From the NCBI RefSeq assembly GCF_900290235.1, contig NZ_OLMK01000028.1, positions 1 to 64,000 of the forward strand: a stretch of 64,000 bases of DNA. Direction: 5' to 3'. Below the pieces are notes generated by a model that worked only from the letters and a program-made list of their open reading frames with translations, searched no databases and was not told the origin of the DNA. Made by a program: the position numbers and the translations under genes. The DNA comes from Streptomyces sp. MA5143a (GTDB lineage: Bacteria; Actinomycetota; Actinomycetes; Streptomycetales; Streptomycetaceae). Positions 41,336-49,691 of the stretch are shown here, piece by piece (the first letter of the stretch is position 1; each line of letters starts with the position of its first letter).

Positions 41336-41701
41336 ATGAACATCGAGACCGCGCTCAAGGAAGCCATGACGGTCGACGGTGCGATCGGCGTGGCGCTGGT
41401 CGACTACGAGAGCGGTATGTCGCTCGGCACCCTCGGCGGCGGACAACACCTCGACCTCGAACTGGCGGCCGCCGGGAACACCGAGGTCGTGCGCTCCAAG
41501 ATGCGCACCCTGGCCTCGCTCGACATGAACGACGTGATCGAGGACATCCTGATCACGCTGGGCGCGCAGTACCACCTGATCCGCCCGCTGAGCAGCAGCA
41601 AGGGCTCGCTCTTCCTCTACCTGGCGCTCGACCGCTCCCGCGGCAATCTGGCCCTGGCCCGCCACAGCCTGAAGCGCGTGGAGACCGGCCTGGAGGTCTG
41701 A
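41336..41701 (+). CDS. Roadblock/LC7-like protein, divergent copy
   Basis: A 121-residue protein with the Roadblock fold: NIETALKEAMTVDGAIGVALVDYESGMSLGTLGGG, then LDLELAAAGNTEVVRSKMRTLASL, VIEDILITLGAQYHLIRPLSSSKGSLFLYLALDRSRGNLALARHSLKRV. The helix after DRSRGNLALARHSL is nearly the same in pattern as DRDRANMALALRSL in the gene at 40807. The start at ATG 41336 is chosen because the family fold begins there; a longer upstream reading has atypical sequence. It is a single gene followed by a strong terminator. Its role is unknown; it may pair with the other two Roadblock proteins as a homo- or heterodimer. Confidence 0.82.
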   Translation: MNIETALKEAMTVDGAIGVALVDYESGMSLGTLGGGQHLDLELAAAGNTEVVRSKMRTLASLDMNDVIEDILITLGAQYHLIRPLSSSKGSLFLYLALDRSRGNLALARHSLKRVETGLEV

Positions 41702-41722
41702 TCCCCTCCGGCACCGGACACG

Positions 41723-41774
41723 ACTGAGCCCGTTCCGAGGGCGGCCGGACGGCCGTGCCCGGAACGGGCTCAGT
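41723..41774. terminator. Bidirectional terminator between the Roadblock gene and rsrA
   Basis: ACTGAGCCCGTTCC at 41723-41736 pairs with GGAACGGGCTCAGT at 41761-41774, and inner GGGC/GCCC and GGCC bases extend the stem. It lies between converging genes. Confidence 0.85.
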
Positions 41775-41801
41775 ACAGGCATACCGCTGGTGGGCGGGTG
41801 C

Positions 41802-42113
41802 TCAGGTCTCCTGCGGTGTCGCCGGCGAGGCCGTCACCTCGTGCTCGGGGACCGCCTGCCCGGAGCGGATCAGATCGATCCGCCCCATGACCTTGGCCCG
41901 CAGGTCGGTCGGCACGTCGTCCTGCCCGCAGCACCGCTTGACCAGCTTCTTGACGGCCTGTTCGAGACCGTACTTCTCCAGGCACGGCGAGCACTCCTCG
42001 AAGTGGTGCTCGAACTTGGTGCAGTCGGCGTCGGGCATCTCACGGTCGAGGAACTCGTAGAGATGATCGAGGATCTCGCTGCAATCCGTCTCGTGCGGCT
42101 CTCCGCAGCTCAT
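41802..42113 (-). CDS. rsrA: Redox-sensing zinc anti-sigma factor RsrA
   Basis: A 103-residue ZAS-family anti-sigma factor. Cysteines are at residues 3, 11, 31, 41, 44, 61 and 62, and His37 completes the HxxxCxxC motif (HHFEECSPC). In S. coelicolor RsrA, Cys11, Cys41 and Cys44 are the redox-critical residues; all are present here. Under reducing conditions it binds zinc and SigR; thiol oxidation forms disulfides and releases SigR. Its start overlaps the sigR stop (ATGA), which couples the ratio of the two proteins. It acts in the cytosol. It ends 28 bases from the shared terminator. Confidence 0.95.
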   Translation of the reverse strand: MSCGEPHETDCSEILDHLYEFLDREMPDADCTKFEHHFEECSPCLEKYGLEQAVKKLVKRCCGQDDVPTDLRAKVMGRIDLIRSGQAVPEHEVTASPATPQET

Positions 42114-42946
42114 GAGCCCGAGCCTTTCGCTTCGTTCGACTCTCCGGCGCCGGCCGGGACCAACCCGCGGTCACGGGCGTAGTCCTCGAGCATGCCGCGC
42201 AGTTGACGGCGGCCCCGGTGCAGCCGGGACATCACCGTACCGATGGGTGTCCCCATGATGTCGGCGATCTCCTTGTACGCAAAGCCCTCGACATCGGCGA
42301 GGTAGACGGCGATGCGGAATTCCTCGGGGATCGCCTGCAGCGCTTCCTTCACGTCCGAGTCGGGCAGGTGATCGAGCGCCTGCGACTCGGCCGAGCGCAG
42401 ACCCGTCGACATGTGCGACTCGGCGCGCGCCAGCTGCCAGTCCTCGATCTCTTCGGCCGCACTGCGCTGGGGCTCGCGCTGCTTCTTGCGGTACGAGTTG
42501 ATGAAGGTGTTCGTGAGGATGCGGTACAGCCAGGCCTTCAGGTTGGTGCCCTCGCGGAACTGGTGGAAGGACGCGTACGCCTTGGCATACGTCTCCTGCA
42601 CCAGGTCCTCGGCGTCGGCGGGGTTGCGCGTCATGCGCAGCGCGGCCGAGTACATCTGGTCGAGGAACTCCAGCGCGTCCCGCTCGAAACGAGCGTTGCG
42701 GTCCGCGGCGGTCTCCGTGCCCTCGGGCTGCTCCGCCTGGCCCCGTTCGGTCCCTGCGTCGGTCCCAGTGACCGGACCCACCTCCTCCAGTGTCTGTGCG
42801 GCACCGAAACCGGTACCACCAGATTCGGAGGATAGACGACGATCCGCACCCGCCGCCGCCCGAATAGGGGCGCTCTTCGCCGCGTGCAGCACCGTCCAGT
42901 CCAGGTCAGCGCGGCTGCTGCGGGTCGGGCAGATGGTCGAACCCAT
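42110..42946 (-). CDS. sigR: ECF sigma factor SigR, with long form SigR'
   Basis: The ECF core starts near [38 protein letters not shown] (region 2) and ends [42 protein letters not shown] (region 4). SigR directs the thiol-oxidative stress regulon. Two starts are expected: GTG 42781 ([10 protein letters not shown], 223 residues) gives the stable form, and ATG 42946 ([11 protein letters not shown]) adds exactly 55 residues. An N-terminal extension of 55 residues is known for the unstable SigR' of S. coelicolor, which is made from the SigR-dependent promoter and turned over to end the response. The promoter seen at 43004-43029 fits that. RsrA is encoded with overlapping codons downstream. Confidence 0.95.
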   Translation of the reverse strand: MGSTICPTRSSRADLDWTVLHAAKSAPIRAAAGADRRLSSESGGTGFGAAQTLEEVGPVTGTDAGTERGQAEQPEGTETAADRNARFERDALEFLDQMYSAALRMTRNPADAEDLVQETYAKAYASFHQFREGTNLKAWLYRILTNTFINSYRKKQREPQRSAAEEIEDWQLARAESHMSTGLRSAESQALDHLPDSDVKEALQAIPEEFRIAVYLADVEGFAYKEIADIMGTPIGTVMSRLHRGRRQLRGMLEDYARDRGLVPAGAGESNEAKGSGS

Positions 42947-43003
42947 GCGGCGGACTTCCTCTCCTACGACGGTCAGCACGGTCTCGCGCTGTCTGATCCG
43001 CAC

Positions 43004-43029
43004 AACAGGGGACCGTCACGCAACATTCC
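43004..43029 (-). promoter_or_regulatory. SigR-dependent autoregulatory promoter (sigRp2)
   Basis: On the minus strand the sequence reads GGAAT-N18-GTT, an exact match to the SigR promoter consensus. The -35 element is at 43025-43029 and the -10 at 43004-43006. It is about 60 bases upstream of the SigR' start at 42946. Confidence 0.85.
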
Positions 43030-43067
43030 CGCCTTCCCACCGACTCCTTACCGAGTGATTCATTCCA

Positions 43068-43160
43068 CTCGTCCCGGCGAACCGACTTGCGCTCGTCCCG
43101 GCGAACGACTTCCGCTCGTCCCGGCGAACGACTTCCGCTCGTCCCGGCGGACGACCTCGG
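43068..43160. repeat. Four-copy tandem repeat upstream of sigR
   Basis: The unit CTCGTCCCGGCGAACGACTT (23 or 24 bases in full) is repeated about four times with small changes (GAACCGACTTGCG, GAACGACTTCCG twice, GGACGACCTCGG). It lies between the sigR promoter and the stop of the next gene. It may have arisen by slippage and has no known role. Confidence 0.8.
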
Positions 43161-43182
43161 CGTCGCGGCCCGGCGGGCGTCC

Positions 43183-43827
43183 TCAGCGCGGGCGGCCGAG
43201 CGACGCGATCCACTCCACGACACCGTCGGTGATCACCTTGAGCGCCGCCTCCTGATCGAGGGGCGCTCGCTTCGGCACGGCGAACCCGTGGTCTCCGTAC
43301 GGCACCTCCACGAGCGCGTGGGGGCCCTCCGGGAACTCCTCCGGCCTCCCGAACGTGTCGTTCCCGCCCTGCACGACCAGTGTCGGTACCCCGGCGCCGA
43401 GCAGTTCGTCGGCGCGGGACTTCTCCGGCTTGCCCGGCGGATGCAGCGGGAAGCTCAGCGCGAGTACGGCCGCCGCGCCCAGTTCCCGCGCGGTACGGCA
43501 GGCCACCCGGGCCCCGGCGCTGCGCCCGCCCGCGACCACAGGCAGCCCCGGTCCTGTCAGCGCGGGCCACAGACCCCGCCAGCCGACGTCCAGGGTCTTC
43601 GGCGCGGGTGCGAGCTTCTTGCCGGCCACCCGCCAGGGCTGCTCGACGAGCGCGACGGTCACCCCGTGCGCGGGGAGGACGGCGGCGAGGGCCTGGAGAT
43701 CGCGTGCCTCGACGCCGCCGCCCGCGCCATGGCTCACGGCGAGCACCCAGCGGGCGTCCCGCGCCTCGTGCCAGGTGACCCGGGCCGTGCCCGCCTCGGT
43801 GTCGATCTCTTCTCTGATCCCGTTCAC
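43183..43827 (-). CDS. Tex30/KANL3-like alpha/beta hydrolase
   Basis: A 214-residue alpha/beta-hydrolase of the KANL3/Tex30 dienelactone-hydrolase-like family. The nucleophile elbow is GGRSAGAR (Ser in GxSxG) near residue 100; an oxyanion loop SHGAGGG lies near 33-39. Asp in TLVVQGGNDTFG and His in YGDHGFAVPK complete the triad. No substrate is known; bacterial members may be esterases or acyl hydrolases. It starts at ATG 43827 and ends 20 bases before the tandem repeat block. It follows the YedK-type gene in the same direction with one base between them, so the two are probably co-transcribed. Confidence 0.85.
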   Translation of the reverse strand: MNGIREEIDTEAGTARVTWHEARDARWVLAVSHGAGGGVEARDLQALAAVLPAHGVTVALVEQPWRVAGKKLAPAPKTLDVGWRGLWPALTGPGLPVVAGGRSAGARVACRTARELGAAAVLALSFPLHPPGKPEKSRADELLGAGVPTLVVQGGNDTFGRPEEFPEGPHALVEVPYGDHGFAVPKRAPLDQEAALKVITDGVVEWIASLGRPR

Positions 43828-43828
43828 G

Positions 43829-44644
43829 TCAGAAGAGTGTGCCCTCCTCGGGGCCCTCCAGCTCCTTCAGCAGCTCCGGGGCGTTGTTGCGGACGTTGCT
43901 GACGGCCGTGGAGACGGGATAGGCGCGCATCAGGCCGGCGGGCGGCGGCTCCAGCAGACCGCGCAGCTCGTCGGGGTCCGTCCGGGCCGGGTCAAGCCAG
44001 CTGTCCCACCGGTCGGGCGTCAGCATCAACGGCATCCGGGGGTGAATCTCGGCCAGCGTGAACGGGCCGTCCGCGGGCGCCACGGCCAGCGGGGTCGTCT
44101 CCGCCTCCGTCGTGATCACCGAGCAGGTGACCCACCAGGCCTGCGGATGGTCGTCCGGCAGGGTCTTGTCCCGCCAGAACTCGTACAGCCCGGCCATGGC
44201 GAACACGGATCCGTCGGCGGGGAGCACGAAGTACGGCTGCTTGCGCGGCCGCTTCTTCCTGCCCTCGACCTCCAGGTCCCGCTCGTGCTTGCCGGTGACC
44301 CACTCGTAGTAGCCGTCGGCGGGCAGGATGCAGCGCCGGGACGTGAAGGCGCGACGGTACGAGGGCTTCTCGTGGACGGTCTCCGCGCGGGCGTTGATCA
44401 TCCGGGCGGCGCCCTCGGGGTTCTTGGACCAGGAGGGGACGAGCCCCCACTTCAGCTTGCGCAGCTGGCGGACCGGCCTCTTGTCGTCGGTGTCCTTGAG
44501 GGGGCGGTCGAGAACCGCGTAGACCTCCTTGGTGGGGGCCACGTTGTAGTCGGGCTCCAGGGTCTCCTCCGGCTCCCACTTCTCGATCTCGAAGACTCCC
44601 GCGAGATCCTCCGGCCTGCGACTGGACGCATACCGCCCGCACAT
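43829..44644 (-). CDS. SOS response-associated peptidase (HMCES/YedK)
   Basis: A 271-residue SRAP-domain protein. The catalytic Cys2 follows the start Met (MCGRYASSRR), and the other active-site residues are found in MINARAETVHEKPSYRRAF (Asn and Glu), DGYYEW and the His in EIHPRMPLML. SRAP proteins form a covalent thiazolidine link with abasic sites in single-stranded DNA and shield them from breakage. Start Met removal exposes Cys2, so the ATG at 44644 is essential and unambiguous. It is a cytosolic DNA-repair protein. The upstream 450 bases are repeat-rich and contain its promoter. Confidence 0.93.
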   Translation of the reverse strand: MCGRYASSRRPEDLAGVFEIEKWEPEETLEPDYNVAPTKEVYAVLDRPLKDTDDKRPVRQLRKLKWGLVPSWSKNPEGAARMINARAETVHEKPSYRRAFTSRRCILPADGYYEWVTGKHERDLEVEGRKKRPRKQPYFVLPADGSVFAMAGLYEFWRDKTLPDDHPQAWWVTCSVITTEAETTPLAVAPADGPFTLAEIHPRMPLMLTPDRWDSWLDPARTDPDELRGLLEPPPAGLMRAYPVSTAVSNVRNNAPELLKELEGPEEGTLF

Positions 44645-45092
44645 CTCGAACCACCCCTCCGACCCGCGCACACCGGGTCCTCCACCCGGACACGTCCAAG
44701 GGTGGCAGACCGCCGACGGAGGGCGGCGCGCACAGCTGTCCGCCGGTGCCCCTGCCGGTGCTCCCGTCGTCCGCGTGCGCCCACCAGCCCCTCTCTCGTC
44801 CGCGCCCGCCGCTGCCGTCCTCGTCCGCGTACGGCCACCGACGTCCCCGTTGTCCGCGTAGGGCCACGACGTCCGCGTAGGGCCACGACGTCCGTCGCGG
44901 TCGGGCCGATCCCCGGACCGCACCCCCGCTCCGACCGCTCCGACCACTCCGACCGCTCCGACCGCTCCGACCGCTCCGACCAGCCGGTTTCCCCGCAGGA
45001 ACGATCCCCGGCACCCCGGCGTCTCACATACCGTCCGCCCCCGAGTGCCACACTTCCAGATCCGACGCGACCCGGAGGAGCTACCGCCGACC
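44645..45092. repeat. Repeat-rich intergenic region with 9-base and 19-base tandem units
   Basis: No gene is seen. A perfect tandem array of six 9-base units (CGCTCCGAC, one unit CACTCCGAC) lies at 44927-44980. A second series around 44822-44900 repeats GTCCGCGTAGGGCCACGAC with variants. The region is between two divergent genes and should hold their promoters. Its composition is extreme in C and G on one strand. Confidence 0.8.
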
Positions 45093-45815
45093 ATGGAAAG
45101 CACCGCAGCCACCTCGCTGGCCAGCCTGTGGGACGAGGTCTTCGGCACCCAGCCCGACCCCGACACCTGGGTCGTCATCGCCACCGCGGTGGCCGCGCTC
45201 GCCGCGGTCGTCCCGCACGGCGTCTGGCGGCTCTCGCGCAACGCGATCACCATCGCGCACGAGGGCGGCCACGGCCTGGTCGCCCTGCTCACCGGCCGCA
45301 CCCTGACCGGCATACGCCTGCACTCCGACACCAGCGGCCTCACCGTCAGCCGCGGCAAGCCCACCGGCCTCGGCATGATCCTCACCGCGGCCGCCGGCTA
45401 CACCGCTCCCCCGCTGCTCGGCCTCGGCGGCGCCGCCCTCCTCGGCTCCGGCCGCATCACGCTGCTCCTGTGGCTCTCCACGATCCTCCTGGTGGCCATG
45501 CTGATCATGATCCGCAACGCGTACGGCGCCCTCACCGTCGTACTCACCGGCGGCACCTTCGTCGTCGTCTCCTGGCTCGCCGGCCCCCAGGTCCAGGCGG
45601 CCTTCGCGTACGCGGTGGTGTGGTTCCTCCTCCTCGGCGGTGTGCGCCCCGCCTTCGAACTCCAGGCCAAGCGCCGCCGGGGCGGAGCCGGCGACTCCGA
45701 CGCGGACCAGCTCTCCCGTCTGACCCATGTGCCGGCGACGGTATGGCTGCTGATGTTCCACGTGGTGTCCGTATGCGCGCTGCTGGGCGGCGGAAGGTGG
45801 CTCCTGAGGCTGTGA
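45093..45815 (+). CDS. M50-type membrane metalloprotease family protein
   Basis: A 240-residue membrane protein with a zinc protease motif HEGGH at residues 56-60, followed by several helices (GMILTAAAGYTAPPLLGLGGAALL, ITLLLWLSTILLVAMLIMI, GALTVVLTGGTFVVVSWLAG). This short M50-like architecture with HEGGHGLVALLTGR matches the actinobacterial 'M50 family metallopeptidase' group distantly related to site-2 proteases. The second motif (usually an NxxPxxxLDG loop) is not obvious, so activity is uncertain. The start at ATG 45093 has a GGAGGAG site upstream. It might cut membrane-bound regulators, which is inference. Confidence 0.8.
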   Translation: MESTAATSLASLWDEVFGTQPDPDTWVVIATAVAALAAVVPHGVWRLSRNAITIAHEGGHGLVALLTGRTLTGIRLHSDTSGLTVSRGKPTGLGMILTAAAGYTAPPLLGLGGAALLGSGRITLLLWLSTILLVAMLIMIRNAYGALTVVLTGGTFVVVSWLAGPQVQAAFAYAVVWFLLLGGVRPAFELQAKRRRGGAGDSDADQLSRLTHVPATVWLLMFHVVSVCALLGGGRWLLRL

Positions 45816-45949
45816 CCGTGAGTTGCGACGGCCGTGCCACCCGGCACCGCACGATCGGCCACGAACTGCCCCGAACGGGCGCGTACGCGACGAGCGACGC
45901 ACGTCAACCGGCTGAGCCCGGCGGAGCGAACCCCCACTAAAGTGGGCCC

Positions 45950-47287
45950 ATGGCCCTGAACGCACAGCCCGCCCTCTGGCCCGCCCCGCACGCGAGCGGA
46001 GCCGTCGACGCGACGGTCCACGTGCCCGGGTCCAAGTCCGTCACCAACCGCGCCCTGGTCCTGGCCTCCCTCGCCAGCGAGCCGGGCTGGCTGCGCCGTC
46101 CCCTCCGCTCCCGTGACACCCTCCTGATGGCGGCCGCCCTGCGGGCGATGGGCGTCGGCATCGAGGAGACGGTGTCGTCCAGTTCCTCGGCCACGAGCGG
46201 CTCCGCCGTCTCCGGCGAGGCGTGGCGCGTCCTGCCCGCGGGGCTGCGCGGCCCGGCCACCGTCGACGTCGGCAACGCCGGCACGGTCATGCGCTTCCTG
46301 CCCCCGGTGGCCGCCCTCGCCGACGGTCCCATCCGCTTCGAGGGCGACCCCAGGTCGTACGAGCGCCCCCTGAACGGCGTGATCGACGGGCTGCGCGCCC
46401 TCGGTGCCCGGATCGACGACGACGGCCGCGGCGCCCTGCCGCTGACCGTCCACGGCAGCGGGGCCCTCGACGGTGGCCCGGTGGAGATCGACGCCTCCTC
46501 CTCCTCGCAGTTCGTGAGCGCGCTCCTGCTGTCCGCGCCGCGCTTCAACCAGGGCGTGGAGGTCCGGCACATCGGCTCGACACTGCCCTCCATGCCGCAC
46601 ATCCGGATGACGGTCGACATGCTGCGCTCGGTGGGCGCCCAGGTGGACACCCCGGAGTCGGGCGGCGAGCCCAACGTCTGGCGGGTCACGCCGGGCGCGC
46701 TGCTCGGCCGTGATCTGACGATCGAGCCGGACCTCTCCAACGCCCAGCCGTTCCTGGCGGCGGCCCTGGTGACCGGCGGCAAGGTCGTCGTCCCCGACTG
46801 GCCCACGCGCACCACCCAGCCCGGTGACCAGCTCCGCGAGATCTTCACCGAGATGGGCGGTTCCTGCGAACTCACCGAGTACGGGCTGGTGTTCACCGGC
46901 TCCGGAGCGATCCACGGCATCGACGTGGACCTCGGCGAGGTGGGCGAGCTGACCCCCGGTATCGCGGCGGTCGCCGCCCTCGCCGACTCCCCGTCGACCC
47001 TGCGCGGCGTCGCCCACCTCCGCCTCCACGAGACGGACCGGCTGGCCGCGCTCACCAAGGAGATCAACGAACTCGGCGGCGACGTCACCGAGACCGCCGA
47101 CGGCCTCCACATCCGCCCGCGTCCCCTGCACGGCGGTGTCTTCCACACCTACGACGACCACCGCATGGCCACCGCCGGTGCGATCATCGGCCTGGCGGTG
47201 AAGGACGTGCGGATCGAGAACGTGGCGACGACAGCCAAGACACTGCCGGACTTCCCCGAACTGTGGGCCGGGATGCTCGGGAACTGA
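45950..47287 (+). CDS. aroA: 3-phosphoshikimate 1-carboxyvinyltransferase (EPSP synthase)
   Basis: A 445-residue shikimate-pathway enzyme joining PEP to shikimate-3-phosphate, the glyphosate target. N-terminal [20 protein letters not shown] binds phosphate; the PEP loop is [19 protein letters not shown]; later [16 protein letters not shown], the C-terminal [22 protein letters not shown] and [16 protein letters not shown]. In place of the shorter linker near residue 75 it has a Ser-rich insert ([14 protein letters not shown]), common in the actinobacterial group. ATG 45950 has no strong ribosome binding site but is the only start near the fold. The gene is followed 16 bases later by rsgA, which is probably in the same operon. 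Confidence 0.95.
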   Translation: MALNAQPALWPAPHASGAVDATVHVPGSKSVTNRALVLASLASEPGWLRRPLRSRDTLLMAAALRAMGVGIEETVSSSSSATSGSAVSGEAWRVLPAGLRGPATVDVGNAGTVMRFLPPVAALADGPIRFEGDPRSYERPLNGVIDGLRALGARIDDDGRGALPLTVHGSGALDGGPVEIDASSSSQFVSALLLSAPRFNQGVEVRHIGSTLPSMPHIRMTVDMLRSVGAQVDTPESGGEPNVWRVTPGALLGRDLTIEPDLSNAQPFLAAALVTGGKVVVPDWPTRTTQPGDQLREIFTEMGGSCELTEYGLVFTGSGAIHGIDVDLGEVGELTPGIAAVAALADSPSTLRGVAHLRLHETDRLAALTKEINELGGDVTETADGLHIRPRPLHGGVFHTYDDHRMATAGAIIGLAVKDVRIENVATTAKTLPDFPELWAGMLGN

Positions 47288-47303
47288 CGGGCGGACGACG
47301 ATC

Positions 47304-48317
47304 ATGCGCCGCTACGGCAAGCACACCGACGAGGACGACATCCGGACCCGTCCCAACCGCAAGGGCAACCGCCCCCGGACGAACATCCGTCCGAAGCACG
47401 AGGACGCCGCCGACGGCATGGTCCTCACCGTCGACCGGGGCCGGCTGACCTGCCTCGTCGAGGACCGGATCGTGATCGCGATGAAGGCCCGTGAACTGGG
47501 TCGCAAGGCCGCGGTCGTCGGCGACACCGTCGCCCTCGTCGGGGACCTCTCCGGCAAGAAGGACACCCTCGCCCGCATCGTCCGCATCGCCGACCGCTCG
47601 TCGGTGCTGCGCCGCACCGCCGACGACGACGATCCGTACGAGCGCGTCGTCGTCGCCAACGCCGACCAGCTCGCCATCGTCACCGCCCTCGCCGACCCCG
47701 AGCCCCGCCCCCGGCTGATCGACCGCTGCCTGGTCGCGGCGTACGACGGCGGCCTCGAACCCCTCCTCGTCCTGACCAAGTCGGACCTCGCCTCACCCGA
47801 CAAGCTCCTGGAGCTGTACGGGGACCTCGACATCCCGTTCGTGGTGACGAGCCGTGAGGAGCTGGAGCAGGGTGCCGCGGCCGACCGGGTGCGCGCGCAC
47901 CTCGACGGCAAGGTCACGGCGTTCGTGGGCCACTCGGGCGTGGGCAAGACGACCCTGGTCAACGCACTCGTCCCCGAGGACCGGCGCCGGACGACCGGCC
48001 ATGTCAACGCGGTGACGGGCCGCGGCCGGCACACCACGACCTCGGCGCTGGCGCTGCCCCTCGCGGACTCCGACGGCGGCTGGGTGGTGGACACCCCCGG
48101 CGTCCGCTCCTTCGGTCTCGCCCACATCGACCCGACGCGGGTCATCCACGCCTTCCCCGACCTGGAGGCGGGCACCGAGGGTTGTCCGCGCGCGTGCAGC
48201 CACGACGAGCAGGACTGCGCGCTGGACCAGTGGGTCGCCGACGGGCACGCGGACCCGGCGCGGCTGTACTCCCTGCGCCGACTGCTCTCGACCCGCGAAC
48301 GCCGGGAGGGCGACTGA
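47304..48317 (+). CDS. rsgA: Ribosome small-subunit-dependent GTPase A
   Basis: A 337-residue circularly permuted GTPase that helps mature the 30S subunit. The N-terminal OB fold holds GMVLTVDRGRLTCLVEDRIVIAMKARELGRKAAVVGDTVAL. The permuted G motifs are in order VLTKSDLA (G4), VTSREEL (G5 region), FVGHSGVGKTTLVNAL (G1) and VDTPGVRSFGL (G3). The C-terminal zinc part is CPRACSHDEQDCAL (Cys, Cys, His and Cys ligands). The first 30 residues are basic (RRYGKHTDEDDIRTRPNRKGNRPRTNIRP), as expected for rRNA binding. It sits just after aroA. ATG 47304 starts a good match to the family. Confidence 0.95.
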   Translation: MRRYGKHTDEDDIRTRPNRKGNRPRTNIRPKHEDAADGMVLTVDRGRLTCLVEDRIVIAMKARELGRKAAVVGDTVALVGDLSGKKDTLARIVRIADRSSVLRRTADDDDPYERVVVANADQLAIVTALADPEPRPRLIDRCLVAAYDGGLEPLLVLTKSDLASPDKLLELYGDLDIPFVVTSREELEQGAAADRVRAHLDGKVTAFVGHSGVGKTTLVNALVPEDRRRTTGHVNAVTGRGRHTTTSALALPLADSDGGWVVDTPGVRSFGLAHIDPTRVIHAFPDLEAGTEGCPRACSHDEQDCALDQWVADGHADPARLYSLRRLLSTRERREGD

Positions 48318-48492
48318 CCCCGCCGTTGACCCCGCCGTCGGGAAGGCGACCGACCTCCGCGTTGTTTGCGCCCCCCTCCACCCGGTAAGTGCATAATCGC
48401 ACCAAGTCTGATCCAGACCAGATGAGACCTGAAGAGATCAGGCGAGATCGGACGAAGCGGTCACGGAACGTCGGGACACGGGAGGACGAGAC

Positions 48493-48816
48493 ATGGCGTG
48501 GCTGCTGGTGGTCGTGGCAGGTCTGCTGGAGACCGGCTTCGCCGTCTGCCTGAAGCTCTCGCACGGATTCACCAGACTCTGGCCCACCGTCGCCTTCTGC
48601 GTCTTCGCCCTCGGCAGCTTCGGCCTGCTGACCCTCTCCCTGAAGAAGCTCGACGTCGGCCCGGCCTACGCGGTCTGGACGGGCATCGGCGCGGCCGGCA
48701 CGGCGATCTACGGGATGATCTTCCTCGGCGACGTGGTGTCCACTCTGAAGATCGTCTCGATCACCCTCGTCATCGCGGGCGTCGTGGGGCTCCAGCTCTC
48801 GGGCTCGGCGCACTAG
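48493..48816 (+). CDS. sugE: Gdx/SugE-type SMR exporter
   Basis: A 107-residue four-helix small multidrug resistance protein. Glu13 in helix 1 (AWLLVVVAGLLETGFAVCLKLS) is the conserved proton and substrate carboxylate. The HGFTRLWP loop after helix 1 and YAVWTGIGAAGTA in helix 3 are typical of the SugE/Gdx subgroup rather than EmrE; Gdx proteins export guanidinium with proton antiport as antiparallel dimers. The ATG at 48493 has GGGAGGACG. No clear guanidine riboswitch was found upstream. Its stop codon shares the CTAG tetranucleotide with the stop of the convergent TetR gene. Confidence 0.88.
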   Translation: MAWLLVVVAGLLETGFAVCLKLSHGFTRLWPTVAFCVFALGSFGLLTLSLKKLDVGPAYAVWTGIGAAGTAIYGMIFLGDVVSTLKIVSITLVIAGVVGLQLSGSAH

Positions 48817-49433
48817 ACAAGGGGCCTGCTCAGCTGCCGTGGCAGTGCGGTCCGCACCAGATCGGTGACCCCGCCCTCGCGCGGGGGCGCCGCGACGCAG
48901 GACAGGGCGAGCCGGACGGCGAGTTCGCAGGAACGGGCCAGCTCCGCCGTGTCCGCCCTGGCGGTGCCGGGCGGCGACAGTGCGGCGACGGCCCGGTCGC
49001 GCACCAGCGCCACGAAGTCGGAGGGCGCGGGCAGCGGCCCGTCCGCGCGGCGCTGCGCGGGCACCAGGGAGGACGAGGGCACCGCCGAGAGCGTGAGCGC
49101 CGGCAGGCGCTCGCTCCAGCAGCCGGTCAGCATGGCCCGTACGAGCAGGTTGCTCCGGGAGACCGCCACGGTCCACTCGGCGGTCGCGGCGAGCCGCTCC
49201 CGGCTGTCCACGGGGGTGGCCAACGCCCGTTCGACCCCCGCGAGATAGCCGTCGGCCTCCCTGCGGACCAGGGCCCGGGCGAGCCCTTCCTTGCTGCCGA
49301 ACTCGTTGTACAGCGTCTGGCGTGACACTCCGGCCACCGCCGCCACGTCCACCATCCGCACGGTGGACCACGGGCGGCGCACCAGCGCCGTGTAAGCGGC
49401 GTCCAACAAGGATTCCCGCGCTGCAGGCATCAT
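48813..49433 (-). CDS. TetR-family transcriptional regulator
   Basis: A 206-residue repressor. The helix-turn-helix is [49 protein letters not shown]. The ligand domain is helical ([46 protein letters not shown]) and similar to the TetR_C group found beside SMR exporter genes. It is convergent with the Gdx-type gene: the two stops overlap in one CTAG. Because the gene tails overlap, the regulator may control the exporter by acting at the exporter's upstream region. The start at ATG 49433 was taken from the first Met of the frame (MMPAARES). Confidence 0.85.
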   Translation of the reverse strand: MMPAARESLLDAAYTALVRRPWSTVRMVDVAAVAGVSRQTLYNEFGSKEGLARALVRREADGYLAGVERALATPVDSRERLAATAEWTVAVSRSNLLVRAMLTGCWSERLPALTLSAVPSSSLVPAQRRADGPLPAPSDFVALVRDRAVAALSPPGTARADTAELARSCELAVRLALSCVAAPPREGGVTDLVRTALPRQLSRPLV

Positions 49434-49691
49434 CGCCTCCCTGATACGAGCGGGCGGCTCTGGCCCTCAGATTTGACGCGCATCAACCCCCTGTCAAGGG
49501 TTCGCGAGAGCGCCTACGGGCGCACTCCGGCCAACATGCGCGGGCCGGCGGAACGCCCGGAGGATCCCGTCGGCGTCAGGTACCCGCAGGGCGCCACTCC
49601 GCACCCCCAAGGGCGCCCCGAACTCCCCCGGGCGCCCTTGCCCCGGGCCCCCTATGGCCCCGCACCGACCTCGGCGGATACCGTTCGCACC

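Noticed and set aside
43062..43066. A second GGAAT element on the minus strand upstream of sigR
   Set aside because: No GTT occurs at the right distance; only the element at 43025-43029 has an 18-base spacer.
43355..45940. An 861-residue open frame on the plus strand
   Set aside because: It runs across the hydrolase, HMCES and M50 regions in the wrong frames and contains long Arg/Pro stretches typical of GC-rich shadow frames.
48318..48492. Guanidine riboswitch upstream of the Gdx-type exporter
   Set aside because: I looked for ACGR-loop hairpin pairs and the guanidine-I core and found neither, although the leader has several GATC/AGACC-like short repeats.
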